From Antrodiella citrinella (taxonomy: Eukaryota > Basidiomycota > Agaricomycetes > Polyporales > Steccherinaceae): a stretch of DNA of 57,075 nucleotides. Numbering within the stretch: position 1 is the first letter of the stretch; every line of letters starts with the position of its first letter. Positions 21,008 to 33,285 of this stretch are shown piece by piece. The stretch lies in assembly GCA_004802725.1 (NCBI GenBank), contig SGPM01000165.1, positions 1 to 57,075 on the forward strand. Direction: 5' to 3'. The notes below the pieces were generated by a model. The model did no database searches. It saw nothing but the letters and a program-made list of their open reading frames with translations, and had not been told where the DNA came from. The position numbers and the translations under genes were made by a program.

Positions 21008-23216
21008 TCACTGACACCGTTTGCGACCAGACCAGGGCCGCCCCTCGTTCTCTTCCATCTCCCATGCCGACAGTGCGTCCTCGTCCCATGTCTTGTCTGT
21101 CAAGTCTCCTGGTTGGCGAAGGAAGACATCGTCTTTAAAACGAGCGGGCAGGTAGTCATTGGTGACAGGATGCCTAAAGCAACATAGATCAGAACGGTGT
21201 GCGTCCAAAGCCGAGATGACTGTCTTACGCAAAGTCAGGGTTATAGTGATATCCTTTGGAGTACCCCAGATTTGACATTAAGCTCGTCGGCGCGTTTCGT
21301 ATCATCAGCGGGACAGGCAAGCTCGGGTCCAATGCTGCTGCGGCCTCCGCTCGTTTATAGGCTTCATACGCCCGTGTCGACTTTGGGGCTTCGCAAAGGT
21401 ACGATACGAGATGTGCGAGGTTGATGCGACACTCGGGCATGCCAATCATTTGGCAGGCTTGTATCGTTGCGGTGGCCTAATAAGGAGAATGAATACAAAG
21501 CAGGTTTATGTATGTCTGCTACTCACTAAAGGCAGTGCGTGATTGTCTGCGAGGCCGATATCTTCACTGGCACAGACAGCCATTCGTCGTGCGATGTACA
21601 AGGGGTCTTCACCCGCCGACAGCATACGTGCCAGCCAGTACAACGCAGCCGAGCCTTGACTGCCTCGCACACATTTGTGTAGTGCAGAAATCATGTCATA
21701 CCTCGAATCCCCGGAACGATCGTATGAGGTCGAGACGGAATTTCGCAAGGACTTCAAAACCTTTTCCGGATCTGAATTGCGTGGAGCAGATATAACGAGC
21801 TCAAGAAGGGAAAGCGCTGTTCGCGCGTCACCTGTAGACAAGGAGACAATTGACGATACGATCTCGGGGGTGCAGTGAGGGAACAGCTGGGTGATATCGG
21901 TAGTACCCTCTGGCGTATCCATAGATTGAGATCCTGAGCTACTTGAGGGTATTGGCGAACTAGTAAGGTCAACAAGGTCTGGTTCTGCGGGTACCTCGGC
22001 GGGGTTTTCCGCCGCTACTCTCTTCGCCGCTCGAAATACGATATCCTTGATATCCTCATCAGTAAGACGCTCTAAGACAAACACTCTATGTCAAATATTA
22101 GTCGTAGCTAGTCCCCGATGCAGCGAGAAGTCTTCGTACCTGCACCGGCTCAGCAGAGCGTGTGTGAGTTTGAAAGACGGATTTTCGGTGGTAGCACCTA
22201 TGAGCTGTACACAAACCCATTAGACGAGATATCGCGAGAAACTGAAACGCTTACTTGTATTATTCCCTGTTCTACGAATGGCAAGAAAATGTCCTAGGAA
22301 CACAGTTTGCGACGTCCGTCATGCAGTAGTATAAAATCACAATAACCTGTTGAGCCTTGTTGAACCGATGCACTTCGTCAAGAAATAGAATGGTCCTCCT
22401 GCAGGAGTTTAAGCCATATAACACTTTCCAAGCTGGTATGGTTACCTTCCAGTTAGAGACAGTACGCCCTTGGCCTCTTCAGCGACGGCACGGACATCTG
22501 CAATGTTAGAATCCGTAGCACTGAGTTCCTTGAATATGGCATCTGTGTTCCTAGCCATCAACCTGGCCAATGTCGTCTTTCCACAACTATGTGAGCAGTC
22601 AGAAAACGCGATTGTTTCCAACTTTTGAAAGCATACCCGGGTGGACCCCACAGGATCATGCTTCCCGTTGAACCGCCTTTCAGCATAGATGTAAGTAGTG
22701 AGTCGGGTCCAATGACATTCTCATGGCCGACAAAGTCCTCAAGCGACCTTGGCCTTAGTCGTTCAGCCAAGGGAGCGGTAGAGGACAAGATATCTTTGCG
22801 ACGCTTCGTCGACTGCGTACTCAGCACAGAGCTCTCTCCAGCTTTCCGCTTTCGATTCATGAGAGGCGACTGAGAGGAAGAGGGTGGACCAGCCATAGGA
22901 GAAGACATGTTCGGTTCCTTCTTTGTGAATATGGACGCCATAGGTGTCTTTGCCTCCTTGGGCTTGGACTGAGATGGCTTCATCGACTTTTGCGATGGGA
23001 GTACAGAAGATCCTGGTTCCGAGCAGTTGTTATCAAGGTGTGCATTGATGTTGGCTTCGACCACATTTTTGGAACAAATAGGACTGTGATACGGTCAATA
23101 AACACGGTCGCGTGCCCTGAAATGAAAGACTGACCAGCTAACTGGGAATAAGGCGAACATAAGCAAAAATATCGTCAAGGATAACAACCCAACGACCTAC
23201 CTGTCCGTGTGCTCAT
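21008..23216 (-). CDS. MGS1: Mgs1/WRNIP1 AAA+ ATPase (RarA family)
   Basis: Replication-fork maintenance ATPase. The N-terminus carries a UBZ4-like ubiquitin-binding zinc finger (PICSKN...INAHLDNNC), then a basic linker. The AAA+ core follows: PLAERLRPRSLEDFVGHENV; Walker A MILWGPPG-CGKTTLARL split by an intron; Walker B TILFLDEVHRFNK; sensor 1 LIGATTENPSF; and the arginine region LLSRCRV. The C-terminal tetramerisation domain is AALYWLARMLSAGEDPLYIARRM...SEDIGLADNHALPL, then CRINLAHLVSYL, ending GRPWSG. About nine small exons. The first exon (MSTRT at 23216) joins to the UBZ exon only with a poor donor, so the exact N-terminus is uncertain. Confidence 0.9.
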
Positions 23217-23559
23217 GCCGAGAGAGAGATGAATGAGGACGACACGGAGGAAGAGGCTGAGACGCGTTGGCGCTGGAATGAGCGAACGCGTCCCTGCTTC
23301 GGCTCTTGAGCAGTCGAGATCTTGTCTCTCGCCATCGTTGGCTTCAGCCCCGACCCTCTGGCATGCTCGACCCCCGACGCAATCAGTAACATCCCTTAAG
23401 ACTCAGTCGATATCTGTTTCTCATTACCATTCTCATCGTCTAGACGACAGCAAATCCTCTCTTGGTTTATATATCCATACACTCTTTATTCGCGTCTCCT
23501 TTCTCGTTCACGTTGTTTCCAATTCTAGACGACTATCCTTCACATCCTTTACGTCCCCA
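23217..23559. promoter_or_regulatory. Bidirectional promoter region, Mgs1 / CLIP-like gene
   Basis: The region lies between divergent start codons at 23216 (minus) and 23560 (plus). A CT-rich run with TTTATATA at about 23465 precedes the plus-strand start. An in-frame upstream ATG at 23233 could extend the CLIP-like protein but gives a poorly conserved leader. Confidence 0.45.
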
Positions 23560-26500
23560 ATGTCGACAACACCCACCCCCGGCAAGGGTCGCGTGTCCGG
23601 AATACCTACTCCAGGAAAACCCAGCAGCATCCCCACTCCGGGTAGATTCCGCTCTGCTTCAAACGCCACCATTCACGCTTCATCTAGTAACACAGACGAG
23701 GAGTTTATCGCGAAAGCTTTTGCCGATGCGATCAAGGCCAACGACCCTGGTCTGCACCGTACCTACGGCTCCGATGCATCGCTGTCTGCTACCTCTACTC
23801 AGTCCGGGCGACGCTCCGTAGCAGGCAGGCCTGTTTCTTCCGCATCCACATCGCGAAGCTCCGACATCGGGCTTAGTGCTTCCACTGCTCGCCCTCCCAG
23901 TCGCACATCTGATGTCTTCCGAAGCTCAAGTCGCACCGGAAGAATTTTTGAGGTCGGAGACGCCGTTCGGATCGAGTCTCTTGGATTTGAGGGCACACTG
24001 AAGTACATCGGTAATATTGAGGGGAAGCCTGGTCTTTGGGCAGGGGTTGAGCTGAATGGTGGATTTGCTGGCAAGGGCAAGAATAATGGCACTGTAGCGG
24101 GGTAAGTCCTTCAATTCTTTCAAAAATGGTGACACGCTCACGACCACTGTCTCTCTCGTGGAATTTCATTCATTCACCTCTCGTAATAGCAAGCAGTACT
24201 TTAGCTGTCCATCCTATTGCGGTGTCTTTGTCGCCACAACCAAGCTTTCTCCCCCCACGGTTGGATATGGCGCAATCTCGCGACCGTCTTCCGTGGCATC
24301 TACTCGCAGTGGGCGAATTACGCCCTCAGTGTCTGGTCGCATAACACCTTCAACTTCTGCAGTCTTGGTTGGCAATGGTCGCAAGACCCCGTCCATATCC
24401 AACGGACGTGTCACTCCCTCGTTTTCGAATGGTCGTATAACTCCCTCATCATCTATTGGCCGGAGGACGCCTGCCACCACGCCTGCAGCGCGGAGTCGTC
24501 CAACTGTTTCCTATGCTCCTAAGCCTGCTATCACTCCCGTGAGGACCAACAGTACAGAGGCTGCCATCACTCCTGGGTCTCGTGCATCCAAGTATGTAGG
24601 AATGACAGCAAAGCAGCTCAGCACGCGTGCCGGAGGTGCTGCTAGTCCTACTCGGAAATCTATGGGTAGCCCAACTAGAGGACTGTATGGGCTCGGCTCC
24701 CCCATCCAGTCTTCACTGCAATCGCCGGTGAGGAACACCGGCTCTCCCTTCAATACTCCAAAGGCGGGTCGTCCGACTAATATGGGGATGGGACTACCGT
24801 CGTTACAAACTCTAACACCTTCGAAAATTCGTCCCTCGACAGCAAGTAATACACCAAAGGCTCGAATACCCAGCGCCATTGCTATGCCGCCACCTGCATC
24901 CCCTTCGCTATCAGCCCGGTCGGTATCACTCTCCGACCACTACCCAAAGTCTGCAGATGTAGACACTGCATTGACCACTTCATCGTTTGACCTGCAGTCT
25001 AACCAACGTGCCTTGCAGGAGCGAATAGAGGAAGTCATGTCTAGCCGATCATCTGTACCTCCAGATGGTTCTTCCCGCCCTACCTCCTCAGCGTCGGTCA
25101 CATCTGTGTCTACCACCACAACTCTCGAGTTGCAAGCTCAGATTGAACGATTGGAGGCTCGCCTGAACGCCTCAGAAAGCGAGAATACCAGGCTGCGATC
25201 TTCAGCCGAGTCGCAAGAAGCTCTCATATCCGACCGCATGACGACACTCTTGGACGAGAAAGACAAAGCATTGTCTCGCATTACGGAGCTGGAAGCTTCG
25301 CTCAGGACGTCGGAACGCGCAGCGAACGAACGTGGTACGACTATTGAGAGCTTGGAGCGGACCATTCAGGAGAGCTCCAAAGATGTCGAGAAAGTGCGGA
25401 GTGAAGGCGAGGCTCGTGTTCGAGACGTACAGTCCAAGCTGGACGACAAAGAGGCTCTCGTCACCCAGCTCAAAGATGCCATTGACGCAAAGGAAGGCCA
25501 GCAAAGTCAGAATGATGCCTTTATCACAGCGAAGAACGCGGAAATTAGCGTCTTAGAAGCACGCGTCCAAAAGGCTTATACTGAACTGGAGGATGAGCGA
25601 CGAGAGCTTGGCGGACAAGTGGACGAGCTCCGGAAAGCAGGACAAGTTTGTCTCGTAGTCTTTCCCTTGTTGTTCATGTCTAACTTCATAGCTGTCAGGA
25701 AACGATCGCTCTGTATGAGGAGCGTCTTAGCGCTGCGGATAGCAAACGGTACGAGATGGAGGATCTCATTGCCTCACTGGAAGAACAATTGCGCCAGCAA
25801 GTGCCACCGCCGTCTCCGGGCGCTGTTGCACGACATGCCTCATCGGCTGCTGAGATCGACAACGAGACACTTCGAGACCAAGTCCAACATCTCACAGAGA
25901 AGATCGCGTCTTTGCAAGACCGCCTAGAAGATGTTCAAGCTACTTCTGAGAGAGAAGAGGCCGCGATCCGTGAGCGCATCAAACGATACAAGGAGCGCGA
26001 AGAGGCTATGCGTAAGGAGGTCGTTGATGGTCGCAAGGAGGTCGAACGTGTCAAACAGGCGGAGGAGGCAGCTCGATCTCGCGTGGAGGAAATTGAGGAG
26101 GCACTTCGGGAGAACACAGTCGCTTTGGAGAACGCACAGACCGAGATCGAAGGTCTCAGGTTGGAGGTCGCTGTAAGTTGCATCCAGTGTCGTAAATGGA
26201 CATTGATTTATAATGTTTTTCGCCCTAGAATCTGGAAGGTCTCGCCGCCGGTGCAGCCAACGACGGCCAATCACGCAGCAACCGTGCTCAGTTGCAGCAG
26301 GAAGTCACACAACTGAAGCAGCAGCTTGCAGAGTACCACGCTCATCCTGGCTCTAATGGTGACGTTTCTTCTCTTGCCGACCAACAGGACTTCAAACGTC
26401 TTCTTGCTGCGAAGGACGAGGTGCGTTGTTGCAAGTCATACATGATTTTTCTCGTATTTATCATAACGATAGCTTGAGGCTGCACTTGCTGAAGAACGTC

Positions 26501-27614
26501 TAGCTGTAGCAGCATTGCGTTCTCAGGTTGAAGATCGTAGTAGCGAGCTGGAAGCTGTGCGCAAAAAACTCAACCGCGAAGCACCTATCAATGGACTCCA
26601 GGACTCAAATAAAGTGTTACCTTCCTCACCTTCTTCCAAGTCTGATCTCAGTGCAACCAGGGAAGAGATCAAAGGGCTTAAGTAAGTTCTCACCGTGGAC
26701 AATATATCTGTGGGGTATGCTCACAACAACGAAAGGCATATCGTACAGGAGTTGCAGAAAGAGAACACCGTTATCGTTCAGCGAAGCAAGGTCCTGGAGT
26801 CCGAGAATAAGCTGCTGTTATCTGAAACAGATCAACTGCGCGAGGTACGTAACGAAAATCTTGCCCCATCGAAGATAATCTATAACTTGGTTGGCAGGAC
26901 ATGAAGGCTCTGGAAGACAACGTTGAGCAAAGCCTGCTCCGCGAAGAAAAGGCGTTGATGTCAGAGACCGACGGCAGCATGACCGATGATGCAGAAACTT
27001 TGCAGCAGATGCTACGCGACTTGAAAGTCAAGTACGAGGTGCGTGTTGAAGGTTGCGTTCGTGGATTTCATATTGACATTAGGTTCGATCGTTCAGGGAG
27101 ATCTTGAGCAACTGCGCAAGCGACATACGGAGGCGGAGATGAAGACAGCACGCAACATGCACTCATTGAATAAGGAGATCGGCGAGCTGGAAACCTTGAT
27201 TGAGAGCAAGATCTACCGCGAAGTAAGCCAATTGTGACTGATTTTGGTGGGCAACGTACTAAACGTTGGCCACAGGATGAGCTTGAGCGCGAGGTTGAGC
27301 GGTTACAAGAGAAGCTTTCTCGAAATCAAAAGAAATCTTCAAAGACATCCGCAGGCCTTCCGGACGACAGCGACCATGTATCGATCAAGCGACCGACCAG
27401 CCTACAAAGCGACGCCGTTGCAGGCAGCGGAGAAGTGTGCGAAATTTGCGAGCGTCCGGGGCACGACATCTTCAACTGTGACTTGCTCAAGAGCGACGGG
27501 CCGGGTATCAGTGACAGTGGTGTGTCGAGGGCGAATGAGGAGCTCTTTTGTGAGGATTGCGAAGAGCGAGGGCATACGGCTGCCAACTGTCCACATTCGT
27601 TGGATGTGTTCTAG
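23560..27614 (+). CDS. CLIP-170/Tip1-like microtubule plus-end protein
   Basis: Starts MSTTPTPGKGR; about nine exons, the first 23560-24101, the second beginning at 24190. The CAP-Gly domain (VGDAVRIESLGFEGTLKYIG...KPGLWAGVEL...GKNNGTVAG-KQYFSCP) binds EB1 and tubulin tails. Two SxIP motifs (SGIP, SSIP) lie near the N-terminus. A Ser/Pro-rich segment with repeated GRxTPS units follows the CAP-Gly domain. Next comes about 700 residues of coiled coil. Two C-terminal zinc knuckles end the protein (CEICERPGHDIFNC; CEDCEERGHTAANC), as in CLIP-170, where they recruit dynactin/Lis1. Domain order matches the family completely. Several intron phases were checked by frame only. Confidence 0.9.
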
Positions 27615-28463
27615 GTGGAGTGTCGAAGTGTAAATGTATGTTATACTCCCATATTCCCCAGCATTGCACGTATACCCCTAGCTACTATGGCCTTTTATTA
27701 TCTTCTCTTCTTTCCAGACTACACTGGCTGGCCACTTGGCTATTGTATGCACAGATGAATCGCTTTCAGTATCTACTCGGTATCTCCCATCTTTTTCTGT
27801 CATTTTATCATCCTGGCACGATGGCATGCATACAAGCAGTTTTTTTCGTACGGTGAATTGATGTTGCATGGACACTCAATCTCTCGTCCCCGTCGCAAGT
27901 CAAATTTTGTCCATCCCCTTCTTTGCTCTTACTTGTAGCTCTACACATCATTGGAACTCGATTGTCACACGGGCGGCTCGAGTGGTTCCGGAGGGCGGAA
28001 GCAGATGGTGACCGGTGACTGGCGATGAGCTCTTGAAGTTGGTGCTCTCGCCATGCCCAGCGCTAGGCTGATGGGTGCTCAGCTTGGTTGTCGTCGTGTG
28101 TTCAGGTCGATGAGTGTTATTATGGTCGGTCGTTGGGTCATACGTTGATCAGTAGCTGGTAGGTACTTGCACATGCATATGTCGTGGTGTGCTCGAAGTC
28201 AAGAAAAGACCGGTGCCGGGTGGTTGATGGTATCCTTATAGAATGGCGGTCACCAGTCATTGGTAGACTCGACCTTAGTCTCATACCAAAACCGTCAACG
28301 CGTGGACGGGGGAAGAAGGCGCTTGGTTTGAGCCTAGGCAGACGCTACGCAGAGCGACAGCATGCACTCATTACTAGATGTACAATAACACATTGCGTGT
28401 GCTGCAATGGTATCAATAAAATATTGCTAGAATCCGAGAAGTCAAGAAGATATCCATCAGCCT
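27615..28463. other. Tail-to-tail intergenic region with no gene seen
   Basis: These 850 bases separate the CLIP-like stop (27614) and the SET gene stop (28464). No frame shows conserved protein sequence and no tRNA cloverleaf was found. It contains both 3' UTRs and a G/T-rich middle. Confidence 0.45.
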
Positions 28464-31400
28464 TCACGACCACATTCTCCCGGTACAATTCTTTGATCCG
28501 CACTTGCAGTTCACAAATACAGCACCCAACTGAAGACACATCAATCAGCTCATGTCATGCAAAAGGACAAAGGAAGCTCACAGGTTTAACAGCCTGGACC
28601 TTCTTGTTGTCTTCATCTTCTGGGTCACCAAAATAGCAAAAACAGAGTTCTTCACCCATTTTGACATTCTTTTGGGTGAAGATGGTCAACAGTGCTTTGT
28701 CCGGGTTTGCTTCATTGATATAGACCGGATTGATGACACAATTGGGATCACAGCTATGGTTCTAAGAGAGAGAATTCAGTGTTTATGAAGCAGCGGAAGC
28801 ACTGGACGTGAACGTACCAGGTAACGGGTGAACTATGACAGTAACAAAATGAGCACTTCATTCCAAAAAACGACAAAAAGTATGCACATTGCCTGCGTGG
28901 TATGCATCAACACAATACTTCACGTCGTCGTTATCTTCGCCTCCTTTCTTAAGGTACCAAAAGTCGATGTCGAAGAGGTATGACCTGTCAAAATGGTTGT
29001 ATATCCTGCGTCCATGGTCAGACATTCCAGCGCCGAAAAAAAAAAAAAGCACTTACGACCCACGCATCTCACCCTCACTGTCTGTGAGATATTCTCCGGC
29101 ATATATCCCAACGAATGACATGGCCGGTATAGGTTTTGTGGCGAAGATTCCTGGTGTTCTTATCAGCCAAATATTCTCCAGATATAAGAAGAATGCTTAC
29201 CCCAACCCTTGTCATACGTCTTCTTGATGTCAACCGCAACTTGCCTCCCATGTTGTACCACCTGCAACAGACGGTACGGTGTAGATACTTGAAACCACAA
29301 CGACAACAAAAAGGAGTAGACTCACTCGGTTCTGGCAATTGTCTTCACAGTTGCATGCCGCGTTGCACTCAAAGATGGGGATTAAATTGTGAACCGTCCT
29401 ACCATCTTTGTCATAGACACATCCATTGAACCTTGCCCCTTCAGGAAGGTATGTCTTGAGCTGTTCCCAATTCCGCCGCATACAAGAGCACCGGGTGTTG
29501 AAGGGGTTACAGGTTCCATGGCATCCACACCCCTTCAGGTTCTCGATGTCCGGTCTCGGCACAGAACCACCATGATACATGAGGTTTGTGTAATGGAAGT
29601 CAATGGGTGGGGTCATCTCATCGTCGATGTCGTTGATAATTCGAATGGGAGGGCCTCTAGTAGTGGCCTCCTCAGCACTTCGGATACGGGCCTCAAAAAT
29701 CTTGCGTTGAATATCACCGGCATACCGAACTGATTGCGAGAGAGCGTTGAGCTCATCCTCGAGCATCGTTGGAAGTTCAGACGCAAGGGCATAGAATCCA
29801 GCGAATTCCCGTGCGATGTCGGTGTAGTCCCTTTCCCACACCTGTATCGTCCCTCCGCTGGCTTCCACGACTTGTCGCATCTCATTGGACAACAAGAAGT
29901 CCAAAACCGGCGTACGCTGTCGTTTCGCCGCCTTGAGTCTTGTACGCGAAGTGCGCGGTACCCCACGAAGGGAGCTCGCGTCGCTCGAAGAGCTTCGTGC
30001 AGACCTCATCCCTGGCAGATCGTCGAGTTCCGCCGACACGAGGCGATTCCGCTGCCTCATGCTTCGTCGTCGACGAGGAACTGGCTGGACGTCCTCGTCC
30101 TCCGCTTCCACTTGCACTACCACCTAAAACAGGTCAGATTCAACAATGCACTTTGTCCGCAAAGCAACCAAACTCACATCGAGATCAGATGCCTCTTGCA
30201 ACATACCGTTGACTTCATCGGCCTCAGACGAATCTTCACCCGGAGAGCTCAATACAATATGTCCCGCGCGGACTCTCGGCGAATTGAAATCTTGTTGAGG
30301 CGACGGGGTGCGACGAGGAGGTAAAGGATTGCGAGGCAACGGCAGCGGCGGAGTGGGCTCTCGAGGAGGGGGCATCGGAGATGGGCCGCGAGGAGGGGCA
30401 GCCGAACCAATCTTGAGTAGCTTACTCCGAGGCAGAGGCAGAGGCGATGAAGGCCTGGCAGACCTCGTTAGGGGCTGCGGACGTTCGATTTTCGGTATGA
30501 CTACGCGATGACCTGTAGTCAGAGTTCTGCTCCACGGTGGAGGTCTGAGCAATATAACTTACAAGTCGCACTGGTGATATGTGGTTGCTTTACGGCCGTC
30601 GTGACTTGTGTGGACTGCGGCACCACAGTGTCGTCTTCGTTGTCCGACAAAGTAAGATCGATCAGTTCAATGCTTTTCAAATCGTCTTTGGTCGTTGATA
30701 CAGGTATGTCCATCGGGGCACCGTCCTTCGTCGCACTTTTGCTTTTCAAAGCGTACGCGAGAACTTCATCGAAAGAAGGCAGCGACTGTTCACGCTCGTT
30801 CCGCTGGACGGCAGATGCGACTGGGGAAGCAGACGGCTCTGGTGCTGGAGCTTTGATCTGTATCTGATTCAGATATCAGGCTAGAGGCAGATAAAGCTGA
30901 ACGGGCACTACTCACTTGAGCGGATTTAGGATCTGGTCGTGGAGAAACAGCGGACACCGGATCCGGCCCTTGCTGACGGACTTGAGCTGGCGGAACGCTT
31001 GAGAGTGGTTGCGGGGGAGCGTCGGATATCGACTTCCGCTTCTCAGAACGAGGCAGCGGTAGTACAGATGCTTTACGTGCAGCTGTAATAACATGAGTAC
31101 TCTGGCACTGGCGAAAAAACGACTGGAAAACTTACCAGCAGGAGCGAGAGCGTTCTTGAAGAAGCCTTCAGCTCCACCATATAGCGACCCATGTATCCTC
31201 ACCTTCGCGGGGACCCGTAACATTGCGAGACTTGTAGACTTAAAAGCCACCGGCACCGCTTCCACAGGCTTCGAAGACGGCCCCGCAAGTGTCGATGTTG
31301 GAGCAGGTGCGCTCACTGTCGGGGCTGCAGCAACCATGTCCGTCGAGGTATCAGCGACAATGGCCAGGTCATCCAACGCAGGCACGATGTTGTCCAACGC

Positions 31401-32804
31401 TGCACTCTCGCCTGAGGGGTTCTCGTTGACTTTATCCTGGTTCAATGTCCGGACTTCATCTACATTCATTGGGACTGCCTCATCCTCACGATGTGAATGT
31501 TCACTTGAGGTGTCCGATGGGTTTGGGCCTATGTCATTCTCACTAGAGTCCGACAAGCCTGTGACACCTACGGACGGGACCCGTATGCCTGCATCGCGGG
31601 ATAGCGAAGGTTCATCTCGTATCGGTTCAAGTTCTGGTGTCGACTTTGCTATGGCTGACTCATAGGACGCAAGAGGCATACCGTAACTGACTACTTGTTC
31701 TTTCGATAGCGGCGGCGGCGCCACTGGCAAAGGTGGGGAGTCGTCATCGTCGCTGATCACGATTGCTTCATTGTTGGGGAGAGCATCGTCCTTACCATCG
31801 TCGTCACTATCCGAGATCTCGATCGGAGTCCTGCCTACGGGAATGCTCAGAATCGGACCTCTCAAAACACGAAATGAACACGCACCTGAACGCGTCTGCG
31901 TAGCTCTAGGCTGCGCTGGACCCTCAGACTCAGAGTCCGATATTTCAATGATAGCAGTTGGGTGCTTCGGCGGCGTCCATGGTTTCTTCACAGCTAAATG
32001 AAATATCCATTGAGCAAGATTATATTGAGGTGAGATGAAATCTGTTTACAGTTTCTGCGATCTGTCTTCTGTGTCCTAGGTCCTCCTGCGCTAGAGGGTT
32101 TCGCGACCTTCGGCGGACTAGGAACTCTTGCAGACTCCGATGAGCTCGAAGAAGACGACGAAGGCGACCTTGCACGTCTCTTTTCCGCTGCTCGGGATGA
32201 AAGCGACGCAGACGGAGCCTGCGCCGGGACTTCACTCCGCTGTGCAGGCAAGGGCGGTCGCGCGCCGAAGCCAAATGTCTTGTCCAAACGCAGCTGCGGA
32301 CCAGATCCTCTTCCGGTGGTATGTTTGCGAGCGTACTGAGGTCGGGGCATCGAGCCCCCTGCACTGAGCGGAGGAGGATCGCGAGGACGCGAGGTAGGTC
32401 CGGCATCAGATTGTCGCGGTCTCGACGACGAAGGCTCTAAACAACTGTCAGCTAGCTCGCTAGACATGACACGCAACCAACGCACCTCGTCTGACGTTTT
32501 CCCCCGGCTCTAAGCTCACTCTCCGCTTCTTGGTCGTCGGTTCTTTCAACTTGGCGCCTCCGTTCGACCCCCTCCTCTTCTTCTGCGTCGACGACACGGC
32601 GGGTGTCCTTGCAAAGCTGTCCAGCTCGTCATGCTCCTCCATGTCTTTGGACGAATGGTCGTCCTCTGAAGACTCTGTACAGGACGAGGTCTGGCTGTAA
32701 GAATCTGGTGTGGTGCGCCGGAAGCAGTTCAGGAGACGCCTACCTTCAGTCGGCAGGACGGTCCACTGAGGCGTGGTGTTGTTCTTGTTGTGTTTTCTCT
32801 GCAT
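28464..32804 (-). CDS. SUV39/Clr4-type histone H3K9 methyltransferase (SET domain)
   Basis: The C-terminal third has a full methyltransferase: pre-SET zinc cluster (GCGCHGTCNPFNTRCSC ... IPIFECNAACNCEDNCQNR), SET core (GWGIFA, GIYAGEYLTDSEGEMRG, RSYLFDIDF, YCVDAYHAGN, FTRYL, NHSCDPNC, GEELCFCYFGD) and post-SET (NCKCGSKNCTGRMWS, stop at 28464). The first motif of the SET/post-SET pair has Cys where the family usually has Asp (ELTFDY). One exon is only 15 bases (28818-28832). The N-terminal roughly 1000 residues are disordered, Ser/Pro-rich, and hold several hydrophobic-acidic SUMO-interaction-like motifs. No chromodomain was found. Expected role: heterochromatin H3K9 methylation. The start codon is uncertain (32804 or about 32643). 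Confidence 0.85.
28818..28832 (-). other. 15-base microexon of the SET gene
   Basis: The exon encodes only FTRYL. It is flanked by a TAG acceptor and a GTACGT donor. The preceding exon ends with the codon for N (DAYHAGN) and the next begins NHSCDPNC, all phase 0. Together they recreate the conserved substrate/cofactor-binding stretch. Confidence 0.8.
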
Positions 32805-33285
32805 GTAGAACACGCGAGAAGTTACGCACACGACTCAGATGTTAGCACGCAGACGAGATTACGACGTGAAGTTGCTTTCGAAGGGTATACGACGACAGAT
32901 ACAAAGGAGAGGTTGCCCTGTAATGAGCGGCACTCACTAGGCGCCGAACTCGGAACCGTGGCAGTATGTACACACTACAAGCAAGCTTATACAGGATACA
33001 AGACGGAAAGCAGAAATTGTCGTGGACGATGCATAAGAATAATGTACAGTGTTGTGTGTCTACGGATCTATAGAATGTGAGCGAGTGTGTGGATAGCCTA
33101 TGCAAAATGACTAAGTAGCTGAAACGGAAGAGAGTATGCTATGCTATTGAATGCAACGAGTGAACGATAGACTGCTAGAGATATCACGATGCAAATTATA
33201 AAACAATGTAGTAAAGTGTGTGTATGCGCGCTCACGAATCCAAGCGAAAAGTCAGGAAAGTCTGAAAGGATTCGGAACAATGACT
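32805..33285. other. Intergenic, SET gene upstream region
   Basis: This A/T-richer region lies between the putative SET start and the stop of the channel gene, both minus strand. No coding signal. It should hold the SET promoter. Confidence 0.4.

Noticed and set aside
23233..23559. In-frame N-terminal extension of the CLIP-like protein
   Set aside because: An upstream ATG at 23233 is in frame, but the added 109 residues are Arg/Leu/Ser-rich with no family resemblance, while MSTTPTPGKGR is a normal start.
28184..28636. Plus-strand 150-codon ORF across the CLIP/SET intergenic region
   Set aside because: Its second half lies over the post-SET and SET exons on the other strand, and the first half shows no composition or motif support.
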